DNA of 64,000 nt. Origin: Helichrysum umbraculigerum (Eukaryota; Streptophyta; Magnoliopsida; Asterales; Asteraceae). Below the pieces are notes generated by a model that searched no databases, was not told the origin of the DNA, and was given only the letters and a program-made list of their open reading frames with translations. The translations under genes were made by a program, and so were the position numbers. Position 1 is the first letter of the stretch; each line of letters opens with the position of its first letter. Positions 12,075-23,311 of the stretch are shown here, in pieces. The DNA is taken from contig CATIUR010000004.1 in the NCBI GenBank assembly GCA_949592205.1, positions 87,346,337 to 87,410,336 of the forward strand. Reading direction: 5' to 3'.

Positions 12075-14033
12075 TATAACACCCCTCGTTAATTCTAAAC
12101 AATCAATATAATAAATGCAATTCGGAAGCGTATATATTAAAACATTTCTATCAATGTACTCAAAATGTTAATAAACTTTTTCAAAGCCAATCACATGACA
12201 TTTCAACAACTGGGTGTTAATGCTTCAAAACACTTTTACAGTTATAAAATTTACATCAGAGTAAAAGCCTGTCAAACATTCCATCCAGTCCAACAACCTC
12301 CTGCCCAATATGTCCCATCTATTTTAACCTGCAGGAAGAACTGTGGTGGGGTTAGCATAAAGCTAAGTGAATGAAACTATAAGCAACAGTCCAACCTAGC
12401 ATAACAATCTGTTTACATCAAATAACAATAAACAGAAAATCAATCAATCACTCAACATCCAATCAATGTCATACACGCAACATCATGAGGATCGGTGGTC
12501 CCTGAGACACCCTAATACCGGTTTGGTACTCAAGGAACTCTTATCAATCATCTGTATTGGCCCATACAGAACTACCGATAACTTGTTGTCAATCACACAC
12601 GACCTAGATCTCTAAACCAACATTTCAAGTTTCCGAGATCTCCTGTCGTCTACAACAACAACAAGTCCAACCATCAAATCAAGTTGACCTCAAAATCTTA
12701 CATACTAGCACAATCAGCCAAGTAACTAATTAAACTATCATGGCAAGATATCTCTACAGATGTATCATATCAAAGTAATACTATAAATTACTTGTTTTAA
12801 ATCAAATCATTACAACTAAATCACACTGAGGTTACAGATCCACTCACCGACTACCTCAGGCGCAAGCTCAGAAGTCTAATATTACTGAGCCTTCTCCACA
12901 TCTGAGAATACAATCAATAAACAATAAGTTAATAACTTGTCTCAACTGATAACACACAGGTAATTAATATCGTTACACAATCATAACATAATTACATGTA
13001 TCAGGTGATCCCTACGATCACAGCAAACAAAAGTCCAATTCGGAACATAATCAAAAGTCCCGAAATAAGATTCAAAAACAGTAAAATGCCATTTTCGACC
13101 CCTAAACGACCCCGAATGGCCAAAAACTGACTAGGCTATAGTATATAGCTTTGATCATTGGGTCGTTTTCGAGTGGACATGCGAATTTCAGCTCAATCCG
13201 TGTTAATGAAATTTTGTTACAAAAAAGAGGTCTCTAAAGTGCTATTAAACACTTATGCACTTTTGAAATTTGCAAAACATAGGATCGGGTTCTTAGCATT
13301 TGAATCCGCCGGATTCCTTTGAATCCGACCGGATTCCCTAATTTATCTGAATCCGCCGGATTCAATTGAATCCGCCGGATTCCTTCGTCGTCCCAGCCCT
13401 GTTCGTTCTGCTAAAACCCTAACCCACGGGTTTTATACCCAAATCACAAAAACCCGGTTTCTAACAGTTTTCAACCACAAATAACTTCGTATAATCATCA
13501 TGTAACAGTTATAACAAGTTTATAACATCCAATTTCACCTCAAATTCATGTTTCAATCAAAATCAATCAAACTAAATTCAAGAACACTCACCACTTGATT
13601 GAAGAACTAGAAATCAGATGATTAAGCTGATGAAATCAATTCGATTCTCAGTCCCTAATCACAACCAAGGTTTGATTTCAATTTAGTTTAGGTTTTCTTA
13701 GAGTTTTTGAAAGAAATGAATAACTTTCCTAAATAGGAAAGTGAATATATATTCGGCCCAACTATAACCGCCTTCAATATACGGGTATAATTTAATACCC
13801 CATCTCAATCTATTGTCTGGAACCCGAAAACCATTTGCGAGTCCAAACATTTTATTGCACCGTCAACTATATTAATTTACAACAATTAATAATTCACTTA
13901 TCACATTGGAATATTCGACTCCTATTCCAATTATTTCAACTAATTCCGACAATATTATTTCCAAACACATTTAAATACTAATTTAAATCATGAAATAATA
14001 CAAAACAACTAGGTCCATTTCGAGGATGTTACA
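12075..14033 (-). repeat. 5' LTR of the LARD-like element
   Basis: 1959 bp, the near-identical partner of 6115-8073. A GAATATATATTC stretch about 280 bp from its 5' end (around 13750, read on the minus strand) followed by a pyrimidine-rich run could be the promoter and start region; this is inference. Confidence 0.95.
13306..13378 (-). repeat. Four-unit palindrome array in LTR (second copy)
   Basis: Cores start at 13306, 13325, 13353 and 13372, identical to the array at 7346-7418 because the two LTRs are copies. Confidence 0.85.
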
Positions 14034-14229
14034 CATATGCTATGGAATGGCAATCCTCGACCGACTCACCACCGATCACTTCAAAAGCTTCATAATGGAA
14101 TCCACCAACTCACCAACTCTCATTGCTGACATGATAGAGCAATTCCTACAATACTTTCCACCACGATACTCTCTACCAAGAAACCACAGTGACCACGCCA
14201 CAACTACGGATGCATCAAGCATCATCTGA
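14034..14229 (+). pseudogene. Gag-protease-X polyprotein, C-terminal end
   Basis: After removal of the nested element and one CATAT duplication, the frame continues from codon TGC (6114 joined to 14039-14040) through a segment with DRLTTDHFKSF and QFLQYFPPRY to a stop at 14227-14229. The end of the sister element's polyprotein (30388-30675) is alignable: KITEQHLQSF, then an FLRIYP block. Both reading frames stop 16-17 bp before the same GTCGAG hairpin. The function of this C-terminal region is not recognised. Confidence 0.8.
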
Positions 14230-14245
14230 AGAAGAAAAAGACTAA

Positions 14246-14291
14246 GTCGAGCTCTCGACTTTAAAAGAGCGCTTCTCGGGAGGCAACCCGT
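14246..14291 (+). promoter_or_regulatory. Conserved hairpin plus GGGAGGCAACCC motif after the ORF
   Basis: GTCGAGCTCTCGAC is a perfect palindrome, followed by GCGCTTCTCGGGAGGCAACCCG, itself able to pair CGGG with CCCG. The sister element has the same arrangement at 30322-30371. A GGGAGGCAACCC box at the end of the coding region is familiar from Athila/Tat elements. Confidence 0.75.
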
Positions 14292-15803
14292 GTTTTTACA
14301 TTTCTGCAATTTTACTTTCCAAGAAGTGATGAAATCTCCGACTATCTTTCACACTCGGATCATACAAAGAATGCTCCAGCTTGCAAGGAAACATCAACAA
14401 CCGAAGAATAGTATATCCGACGTGTTCACACTCACGAGACCAATCACAAGAAGACTTGATCAAAAATGCCGGCAGATGCAACCAAAGGAATACTGCAACT
14501 ACCGGGGAGTACTTCTATACCGTTCTCATTCATTCGTTTTAAATATGCCATATCCACTATGCTTATCACTAAGTGTGGGATTCAAGCCCAATACACACCG
14601 CTACAAGAATGCTTTTTAGATGTTTCAAATTCTGTGTGTGGGATTTTACCCCAGTCACAGCCTAGAATAACATCGAGGACGATGTTCCTGTAAGTGTGGG
14701 ATAGCAGTAGTTGCACTACTGTAGAATGGATGATGGTATATTCTTGATTCCAGAATCGTTGCTCTTTAAGATCGCCTTGCTCCAAAAAGTAAACAATTTT
14801 TTTCAAAATTAAGTTGAAAATGAAAAATTTTAGACGAAGAACGATTTACTTTGAGGAATAAGGACGAATAAAATATAAATTCTTTTTAAAAACCGGTTTA
14901 AAAATCCCATAAAGAGCATCGCATGACTAAGCACACAACAAACCAACTTTCGATTCGTGAGGTATCTTGAGCCATATGAAAAACATTCACTTTTAATGCT
15001 TCACTTTTTCGATTCTTGAGTGTTCCGATGTATGCGTTTAGAATCAGAACTTGCTCCTGTAATGCATTTCAAAGCCAAACTAGTGAGTAAAAAGGAGATC
15101 GAATCACATCATTCTTGAACCCTTCTATACACCCCAAAATAAACACGTCATCCCGTACCTACTCAAAAGCATCCCTCAAACTTCATAAAGAGTTTCAAAG
15201 ATGAAAGAAGAAAAGCTACAAGGATACGAAGTCAAAATTACCCAAGAAAACTCGAAGAAAAGAAAGTCAAATGGAGAAAAGACTCCTTCCAAGAACCAAA
15301 AGAAAAAGGGCGTCAATCGTCCTAAAAAGTCAAAAACTTCATCTTTCCAACTTCACAAAAAAAAAAGGAAGAAAACCCAACAAAACCCCCTCTCACATCA
15401 CCAACACCTCACTCCAAAACCCTACATCACTCCCCTAGAATGATTGTGGCTAGATCGACTTCACGCTCACCCAAAAGGTAACGATTTGATTCTCGATCAA
15501 GCCTATGACGATAAACGATGCATGACTGGCGTTCTGAGTGATTGATAAATACTAGAATAGGAAACCCTAAACACTTTGAGTGATTGGAGTGACCACCTTG
15601 AGAGGATCGCCTAGTCATGTGTCAAAGATCAAATATCAAAAGCATGCTCCTAAAGATTACAACCTAGTTTTTTTTCAAAAATCAAAATATCTTTATTTTT
15701 CCAAAACCCCCTTTAGTAAAGAGTTCCGTCTTAAAATATTTCATTATCTGCTTATCTTTAACCATGTTCAAACACGAGTTTGCTTGAGGACAAGCAAAGT
15801 TCT
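14292..15803 (+). other. 3' non-coding region of the Gag-protease-X element
   Basis: No supported gene. It holds three internal copies of the polypurine-like word (AA)GTGTGGGA at 14571, 14635 and 14692, and a hairpin with arms AACATCG/CGATGTT just before the third. A purine-rich stretch lies at 15200-15370, where an 80-codon Lys-rich frame is open but not supported by the sister element. A block at 15445-15625 (GATTCTCGATCAAGCC, CCTATGACGAT) is conserved in the sister element at about 28310-28450. Confidence 0.6.
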
Positions 15804-15817
15804 AAGTGTGGGATACT
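15804..15817 (+). promoter_or_regulatory. Polypurine tract
   Basis: AAGTGTGGGA four bases before the 3' LTR, preceded by TTGAGGACAAGCAA, the usual context in Athila/Tat-type elements. Confidence 0.8.
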
Positions 15818-18266
15818 TGATATGGCGTAAAAAGTCACGTTTTTACTACCGATATCTCTCTCATTCTGGAATGATTCTTGGCATTTTAATTCAAATATGG
15901 TTCAAATCAATGACATTATGCCAAGATGGTCAAAACAAGATTGCACGATAAAAATCAAGCAAAACGGATGAAAAATGAAGATTCCACACACGTTTGAAGA
16001 TTCAAGGCATCAAAACGATATTTCAAGACTAAAGTACCCTTCACCAACATCCATTCTATCCAAGATGTTCGTTTTCAAAATACGAATCCAACAGAAGAAG
16101 AATCAACTAAAATGGATAAAGAATGAAGATTTTACGCCCGCCGGAAGATCCAAATGATTCGTACGCGATATCTGGAGTTAGAGACCTCATCTCAGGGGCT
16201 ATCTTATGTCAAAATCTTCGTTTTTGAATTACGAATCCAACAAAAAAAGAATCGACTCAAACGGGCGCATAACGAAGAAAACACGCACGAATCAATAAAC
16301 GAAGCAAAAGACGGCGAAACGGGGCGGGTAGCAGCCACCAGCCGCCGGCCAAGGGTGGGGCGGCGCCGGACTGCTGACCCCTGCCCCGGTTTCCTTTTTT
16401 GGCTAATTCCCGTACCTGGTGCGCCTACTTTCCGCGTTGTACAGTACCCGGTGCACCACCTTTCCGCGTTGTACAGTACCTGGTGCACCTTTTTACCCGC
16501 ATTACGCTAATGTGCACCCCTTGATGCTAATGTGAGCCAAACCTCTCCTATAAATAGGAGGCATAAGACTTCATTTCAAGATGTCCCATATGCACTAGTC
16601 ATATTACTTTCTTACTTTCTCACTCTACTTTCTTACTTAGCATTAGATTAGTTTATCACTTTGTTTAGAGTAGAAAGAAAGTTAGGAACGTTTTGTAATC
16701 TTTGATGTACGCTTGGAGTTACGCTCATTAATTCAAGTCTATTCCTTCTCGCATATTAATCTCGGTTATTTCTATCCTTATCTATCTTAATTAAATATGT
16801 TTGCTTTAATTATGTTAGAGATCGTTTATGCCATGATTAGCGAGTAGATTACTATTGTATTTGTTGTGATGTAGTTAGTATATATAATTGTGGGATGACT
16901 TTAAATACGTCGTGAAATCATACGACGGCCCCGATTCGACTAATTACTCGGTATAGTATTGGAAATGCTTTTGAGCATAGTACAAATATATGGAAGCCGG
17001 TAACAACCGAAGGTAGTTGTATTATGGATCGACGTTATAAAATTGGAAACTTTGTGAACGGACTTATCTTGTGATTTTAAACCTAAAACTTACATTCGCC
17101 TTTCGATTAACAAATATGATTGTAACCTTGTAAAGAGAAGTCGCGAACCTCAATACTCGGTCAATAGTTATCTGTGTAAAAACTATGTTTATAATTGTAA
17201 CGTCATGCAAGCATTATAAAATGCAATGTGATTACGTGGACTTGCCATGAGTATTGTACACTTCCGATCACAATGTACTTATCATGTAAACATCGTGAAG
17301 CAATTAAACTCACAACGGAAACATCGGTAAACGATTAAATTGCTTTGTGAGCTACCATAGCATTTTCCGACATGGTCTGGGTTTGACTTTCTGTAAAAAG
17401 CCATCAGCATTTTAATTAGTTGTTTTAGTTTAGATTATATTAGGTAGGCTATGGGATAAATGATCATTTACGAAAACCTAGGGATTTGTTAATTGTATTA
17501 AGAAAGGCAAGTTTGAAATCTAACTTAAACCGATACTTTTTCCTAAAACCATGAAACCTAAAGTACGGTATGCAAGAAACCTAAATGCTTTCCCTCGTTT
17601 ATCACGCTTAAGTTTCATTGGTAGAAATTGATTAAATAAGTCCGGACACAAGTTCTAAGTTAGTTGTTTAATGGATTCATAATCGTTGTGGTATTAAGAA
17701 CGGCTAGACATGTTATGGACTTTCTACTCTATTCCTTCACCCACGAGCGAATATGTTCAATAATATGGGCCACTGACTCCCTCACAGGAGAGTGTGGAGA
17801 GTTGAGCATCGTCTGTCTGGTCAGAATCATGATACCTTAGTTCCTCGTGACATATTAGTTGATAACCGACTGATAAGGAATCTATTGATATACCATAAGT
17901 TAATGAATCCCGTAAGCAACCCAATTTAGTTAATCATTTTCCCGCAAAAGTCATCATCCCATGATTATTAGCTAACGAACTCACAACAAATACTACTTTG
18001 CATTATCTGACATCTTATTACATTTTATTCGCTTTATTTAGTTTACTTAGTCAACTGAACCAAAACCCCCAACGCACTCTTTTAAAACATTTACTAGAAA
18101 AGCAAGATTGATTGGATCACCTCCGTTTCAATTCAGTTTCTCTTTAAGAACGACTCTAGGTCCAACTTATCACATACTAACCCTTGGTTCAGTATCAGTA
18201 AGTTACACTTAGACCCCAGCAATTATAAAATTTTAAGCATCCACCGATCGTCCGTAAAAAGACGCA
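15818..18266 (+). repeat. 3' LTR of the Gag-protease-X element, full length
   Basis: 2449 bp from TGATATGG to GACGCA. Its last 1375 bp match 675-2049. A TATA box, CCTATAAATAGGAGG, lies at about 16547-16561. The first ~1070 bp are not matched by the truncated 5' LTR. Confidence 0.9.
16411..16561 (+). promoter_or_regulatory. LTR promoter: 32-bp direct repeats and TATA box
   Basis: A 32-bp unit containing CGGTGCACC-like palindromes and TTTCCGCGTTGTACAG is present about 2.3 times between 16411 and 16490. It ends some 60 bp upstream of the TATA box CTATAAATAG, a position suited to promoter-proximal enhancer repeats. Confidence 0.65.
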
Positions 18267-19415
18267 TCAATCTGCCGGATCACCCATGTGATCCACCGGA
18301 TCCGTTCGATTTACAGAACCAGTCCACAACAGAGTGTTGCATATACACGTTTGTTTAGTCCCAAACATTTGACTCAAGGTCTCAACCATTCTCAACAATT
18401 AAATATAACTTAATAATTCGTTTATATGTGTCGAATTTCACGTTCAAAGGTTTGTTTACCCACACTTTATTCTAAGATTAAAATTTATCAATCATCAAAA
18501 TTATAAATGAATATACATAAATTATGTTGTTATTACTCCATATATATCAATATAAGTGTAAGAAATTAAAGAGAAGAAAATTCCTTACAAAAATGGTGTT
18601 GATGATTCGGTGATGGTGAGGATGATACACTCGATGATGATGATGATTATAGTGTAGTTATTTTGTTGTTTGTTTTGAATGTTTGGAGTTTGAAGGAGAT
18701 GTGATGGTGATGAAGATGAATTTGAGCTTCCTGCTGCTTCTCCTTCTTGCTTCCGGTCGACACAACACAGAGAGAAAAATATAAGTAGACTCAATTATTT
18801 GAGTTTGGTGGATACAGAGAATGGGAGGGAGTATATAAAACTTGAGTACGGGTTAAATTGTCAAAGGGAATGTATGGGTTGGTTCCTAATTTGTTCCCAG
18901 ATATTTAGTTTGTGTTGATATTGTAGGTATTTTACCTGCTAACTTCGGGTGCGGGTCCAATTGTGTGCCAATTTACATTTGATATATGTAAATATATTTT
19001 GAGGTATTTCTCCAAATACTTTAATATGAAGGGGAAAAATAATACTTTTATTATTTTCGACCTTTGGGTACATTTTGTATTTATTACTGTTCGCGTTTGA
19101 TACGTTTTATATAAAACGTATAATGTTTTATATTATCGCAATAATATAAATTTATAATATTCGTAATTAATAATTTTCATATTATTAATTATTTGTATCA
19201 CCAACTATTGTATAAGTTTATTTGTCGGACTCGTTCCGTTTGTTTTGTGTGTAGTTATAAATAACTACGTAACTAGTAATACATCGTGTATTATCACAGT
19301 GTGTTTTACTAAACACATCTCATAAAAATAGTTTTGAATTCACTAGTCAGGGAATTTACTCTAAGTATGCATGAAATTAAGTATAAGTATATACCAAATT
19401 TGGAGGAGTGTCACA
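18267..19415 (-). repeat. Truncated LTR (minus strand), host of the Gag-protease-X element
   Basis: On the minus strand it starts TGTGACACTCCTCCAAAT at 19415. It is clearly homologous, in order, to the plus-strand LTR starting at 63289: the TGTGACA start, ACGAGTCCGACAAATA, a block around CGCGAACAG, ACCCGTACTC and TACTCCCTCC. It is cut at 18266/18267 by insertion of the 675-18266 element. Its other part is not found in the window. No coding sequence; the open frame at 18585-18794 lies in the LTR leader and is not supported. Confidence 0.75.
18272..18299 (-). repeat. Two remaining units of a palindrome array
   Basis: CTGCCGG at 18272 and CCACCGG at 18293, 21 bp apart, flanked by GATC-type arms (GATCCACCGGATC). 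The array is cut off by the element inserted at 18266. Confidence 0.7.
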
Positions 19416-19779
19416 GAAATTGTTGATATGAAAAGAAATAAAAGTTCATAAATAAAGAAATAAAAATGTATCAAAAATAATTTACTCCAAATCTAAATTT
19501 TATAAGGAAAGAAAAAAGTGAAAAAAAAGTAAATAAATATAAGTAGCTTATAATACATTTCAGTCTTTTTGCCAGATTTAAACCAGTTTTAGTTTTTAAC
19601 CAGTTTAAACTGATTTCAGTCCAGTTTTTAAGCAGTCTTCTAACTGAAAGTAGGACTGAATTAGGACTGTCAGACAGTTCTAGGACCCGTCCAGTCTTTT
19701 TCCAGTCCAGTCTTTTCTAAGACCAGTACCAGTCCAGTTCAGGACCAGTTTCAGTTTTAAACTATTTTGCTCATCTCTA
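19416..19779. other. AT-rich spacer with CAGT-rich repetitive stretch
   Basis: No gene. 19558-19765 consists of irregular repeats of CCAGT, CAGTC and ACCAGT words. It may be the remains of a hAT-type MITE, but no clear ends or target duplication were found. Confidence 0.45.
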
Positions 19780-20275
19780 CCGTCAATCACCAACTATATA
19801 GTCTTTCTCGCATTCAAAAGCATATAACCTGGGAAACATCTCCATAAAATTGCTACTCGTAGAGCACCAATAGTCACTCCAAAACTAGTTTGCATCCCAT
19901 TTGGTACTTTTCAAGAAAATGATTTATCAAAAGGTATATTAAGCTTACAAATACCACAATAATTATGAACTATACATTGCCACGTTCCAGCAATACTAAA
20001 TCTATGATCAGTACTCCCAAACCCACCATCATTCCCGTATAAGCCTTTTAATTTATGACTTTCTGAAATAACGTGATTTCTTCGTTAATAAATCTCCATT
20101 TCCATTTCCCCAACAAACTCATATTTTTAGACTTTAAGCATCCCACTCCTAGACCTCCCGTACTTCTCTTCATCAGAACCGGCTGCCACTTTATCCATAA
20201 AACATGTCTTTCATAATTTTTAAATCCCCAAAAAAACGTTCTCCTTATACCGCCCACATCAAAGACTTTTTTCTA

Positions 20276-20592
20276 GAGCCTTTTTACAAAATGTTGTCAT
20301 AGCTTTTATAAAAAAGATTTGGAAAAAAAACTTTTGATCCAATGATAAAAGCTTTTTATCATTCACATTCATTAAAAACTATAAAATATGCTAGAGAGAG
20401 AGAGAATGCAAAGGCTTGAGAAATCTCAAGCTATTGCACCCTCTTTCACCCTCATTATATAATGTTCACATGGTAAACAACTTTTCTTTGTTGGAGCAAT
20501 AGCTTTTTCTACTTTTTCTAAAACTTTTTTAGAAAAGCTTTGTAAGAAAAGCTATAGAAAAAGTTTTAGAAAAGTGCTCATTGGGAATGCTC
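20276..20592. mobile_element. MITE inserted in the LINE
   Basis: It breaks the LINE frame between FDFIESI and the KVFDVGGIRR segment. The ends AGAGC(C)TTTTT and AAGAGCATTCCC are imperfect inverted copies, and AAAAGCTTTT-type internal repeats are abundant. Boundaries are uncertain by a few bases and the superfamily is not determined. Confidence 0.5.
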
Positions 20593-20747
20593 TTATAGAT
20601 TCAATAAAATCAAAAATAATATAATGGAAGACTACCTAAAACAGATTTCACAAGTGTTAATCTTCCACCAATCGAGAGACATCTTGATTTCCGAGATGAT
20701 AGCCGCTTTTTGAAGATATCAATAACACTATCGATCCCAATCACACC

Positions 20748-21786
20748 TATTTACTAAGTGTTTGGAGCTCAGTTGTATAGCTTATGATTTGTAGAGGGGG
20801 TGAATACAAATACTTGTTTAATTTTGCCTTTTAATTGATTTTACTTATTGATTAAAGCATTTGAATATTAAACAGAGTAATGTAAATGATTAATGTAAAA
20901 GCAAGTATATAACAGACAATAACAGTAGCTTAAAGTGAATTCATTGATAACAAATTATACTTGGACTGATTGCGGAATGATCTGGCCAAAGCTCATATCA
21001 AATCAGTGAGAATAGAGCTAACTATTACAGATGTTGCACTGTAGACTTGGTTCAACTAATCAACCAAGTTACAGTCGTTGACTCGCTATCGTACTTAGAC
21101 AAACTTAATCACTGACTAACGGTGATTAGTACAAAAACGGCAACAAACTAAGTACAATATGCCACTCTATTTATAGACTAGATATCCCGTAAATATCTCC
21201 TAAAAAGTAGTATCTGAGAATGACACATGTCACTGCGGAATTGGCTTTTCTGCATCTGATAACCGTCAACAGAATATTACGTGGAACCCTTTAACTGATC
21301 ATGAGAATGTTGTGACTTAATTTATCCAATCACTTCCTTTGTTGGTGCCAGGTAATCCTTCACTTGAGAAAGTTTTGAATGACGCTGGCGCTTCTAAAGA
21401 TCAGGGACCACGAACCAGCTCCAGCAAGTAGCAGCAATACTTTATTGTTCTTCAAGTCACTAAGAGGAGTAATATTCTTCTTTACTCACTGCGAGCTGAC
21501 ATGCTCTTTTAAAATAATTCGTCATATCATCCTTCAGTGACAAGCTTTTATTCAAGGTCAGTGATACTGACTATATTTATAAAACTAAGTGTTTTAAATT
21601 TATCGTTGTTATTGTGATTGACCAGCGATTGCACATAATAGAGATTCAAAACACTTTTATTCAATACTCAAGAAGTTACAAGTACTTCCAGCGATCATCT
21701 TCCTGATAACAAGATTTGTCTTCATCATTTCCTCAGTGATGTAAATCACCAGTGATTGGGTTGGTCTGCGACCAGTGACCCAACAA
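20748..21786 (-). mobile_element. Solo LTR of a copia (SIRE/Maximus-like) element
   Basis: A 1039-bp insertion in the LINE, flanked by ACACC at 20743-20747 and 21787-21791. On the minus strand it begins TTGTTGGGTCACTGG, has a TATA box CTATAAATAGAG near 21170 and ends near TATTCACCCCCTCTAC and CTCCAAACA. These are features I associate with SIRE-type LTRs. The ends are ragged: about 11 extra bases lie between the apparent ...CA end and the flank. No internal genes are present. Confidence 0.65.
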
Positions 21787-22540
21787 ACACCATTCCAACT
21801 TTCAATCCTTTTCATGTTTCTACCAACCAGAAGCCCCAAATATAAGAAAGGTAATGAATCTTGAGAACACTTAACAATGTTAGCCACCCGAATAACTTCT
21901 TGATCATTAACTCACATATCATATATTCTACTCTTTGACAAATTAACCTTAAGCCCCAAGACCTCATTAAAGCTACTAAGGATTCGTATAAGACTTATAA
22001 CTTTTGAAGTAGATCACTTGCCAAAAAACAATGCGTCACCAACATATTGTAGAAGAGACACATTTGGCCCATCTATGCCAAGGAAGAGCCTAACAAACAA
22101 AGCTTTGTTTCAAGCTTCAAGATTCATGATTGGAAGAACTTCCGCAACGATCAAGAATAAGAATAGAGAGAGGGGGTCACCTTGACGAAGCCCTCTTTCC
22201 ATCGTAAATTCATTAGTTGGGGATCCGTTTACCAACACTGAAATAGAGGCTTAAGACAAACATGTCTTAATCCATTTGCACCATTTTAACCCAAAGCCCA
22301 TTTGGATCACTACATCTTGAAGAAAATGCCAATTTACGCTAACAAAAGCTTTTTCAAAGTCTACTTTAAAAAGAAGCAATTTAGCACCTTCTTTTATAGC
22401 ATGAGAGATAATTTCGTTTGCGATAAGGCAAGCATCCAAAATCTGTCTCCCGACTAAGAACGATGTTTGGTTGCGGCTAATTAAGTTGTGATTAACCTTA
22501 ACCAAACGATTTACGAGCACTTTAGAGATAACCTTATATA

Positions 22541-23311
22541 TGTTGGAAAAAATTGGGTAAAAAACATATGTATTTTTCCCAAACTTTAGACATAATTACC
22601 TATATGAAAATATAGTAATTAAATGTAATATTTTATATGGTTGTGTAGCTCTTGACAAGAGCTTCGTAACGATGTATTATAGGTCTAAAGTTGATGAGAG
22701 ATGAATGAGACATCGAAGCTCGAAGTAAGGTGTTTGAAACTAGAAATTGATGGGTGTTGTGGGTAGTCCCACATTGGAAATGGGATATATATTTTAAAGT
22801 GTTTATAAGGGTTTGTGTCTAAGCTTGTTCAATAAGCTTATCACCATTACACACTCCAACTCCTACGCGCAGGGGGGGGGGGGGGTGCAAATCCATGGCC
22901 AAAAAGGGTCGGGGCTCCTGATCCATTGTGCGCTCACACGTCCTGCGGACACGAATGCAGCTCGAAAAAATCCAGGCTTGTGCAAGCCGGTTTTTGTTGT
23001 AACCCGGTCTTTTTGGACCCGACCCGTGACCATGATTTTAGAATCATTCTGTTAAAACCACAGCAAAGAGAAACGATTCTAGATGCTTCATTTACGATTT
23101 TATTTTTGTAAGTGATATCGTTTCTCTTAATAAACGATCTGTTTAAACCCTATTTAAAGTATGTTATTCTCATCGTTTGAGACACACGAAAAACACATCT
23201 CTTTCTCTCTAATTCTCGAACGACTACCATATCTTCTGCTACAATTTTTAGGCAAGTGTCAAACTCCGGCAGTACGCTGCTTTGGCCGCCGTACCCTGGG
23301 AAACGGATGCG
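22541..23311 (+). repeat. Copia 5' LTR, left portion
   Basis: Begins TGTTGGAAAAAATTGGG. Contains GTCCCACATTGG, a G-run at 22870-22886 and, from there, close similarity to the 3' LTR starting at 45602. It is interrupted at 23311 by the Ty3 element; the rest is at 37442-37551. Confidence 0.85.

Larger units (their letters stand above)
6115..14033 (-). mobile_element. Non-coding LTR retrotransposon (LARD-like), tRNA-iMet primed
   Basis: Two 1959-bp LTRs (6115-8073 and 12075-14033) flank a 4.0 kb interior. The target duplication CATAT is at 6110-6114 and 14034-14038. Read on the minus strand, the order is LTR, primer site TGGTATCAGAGC, interior, G-rich polypurine tract, LTR. The interior has no gag, protease, reverse transcriptase or integrase similarity and no long open frame, so the element is non-autonomous. 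By eye I found a single base difference between the LTRs, so the insertion is recent. It splits the X region of the host element's polyprotein precisely; removing one duplication copy restores that reading frame. The LTR ends, primer site and first ~100 bp of leader match the gag-bearing element at 59686, its likely coding relative. Confidence 0.9.
675..18266 (+). mobile_element. Athila/Tat-type Ty3 LTR element lacking pol (Gag-protease-X)
   Basis: It has matching LTR ends (675-2049 and 15818-18266), an Asp-type primer site just inside the 5' LTR, a long Gag-protease reading frame and a polypurine tract before the 3' LTR. The LTR begins TGATATGG and ends GACGCA, the usual TG...CA. Excluding the nested 6115-14033 element, the internal region is about 5.8 kb and has no reverse transcriptase, RNase H or integrase. 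A diverged relative with the same gene content lies at 23312-37436 on the other strand. Three in-frame stops and a nested insertion make this copy defective. The right flank starts TCAAT; the matching left duplication is not visible because the 5' LTR is truncated. Confidence 0.85.
19780..22535 (-). pseudogene. LINE reverse transcriptase, C-terminal half (degenerate)
   Basis: Minus-strand fragments match plant non-LTR reverse transcriptase. 22251-22535 encodes KVISKVLVNRLVK, LISRNQTSFLVGRQILD, then LLLFKVDFEKAFVSVNW (palm region) and MGFGLKWCKWI. 21890-22250 carries RGLRQGDPLS and a decayed catalytic motif (YVGDA in place of YADD). 21792-21887 carries FLYLGLLVG. 20595-20745 carries FKKRLSSRKSRCLSIGGRLT and 20048-20275 IRRTFFWGFKN, KWQP and GGLGVGCLKSKNMSLLGKWK. 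Many stops and frameshifts occur, plus two inserted elements (20276-20592 and 20748-21786). The upstream half is at 46192-46600; the copia element at 22541-46186 interrupts it inside DYRPISLIGCLY/KVISKVL. Confidence 0.85.

Noticed and set aside
15201..15443. 80-codon Lys-rich open frame as a possible accessory protein
   Set aside because: It arises from a purine-rich stretch. The corresponding region of the sister element is purine-rich too but has stops and no equivalent frame.
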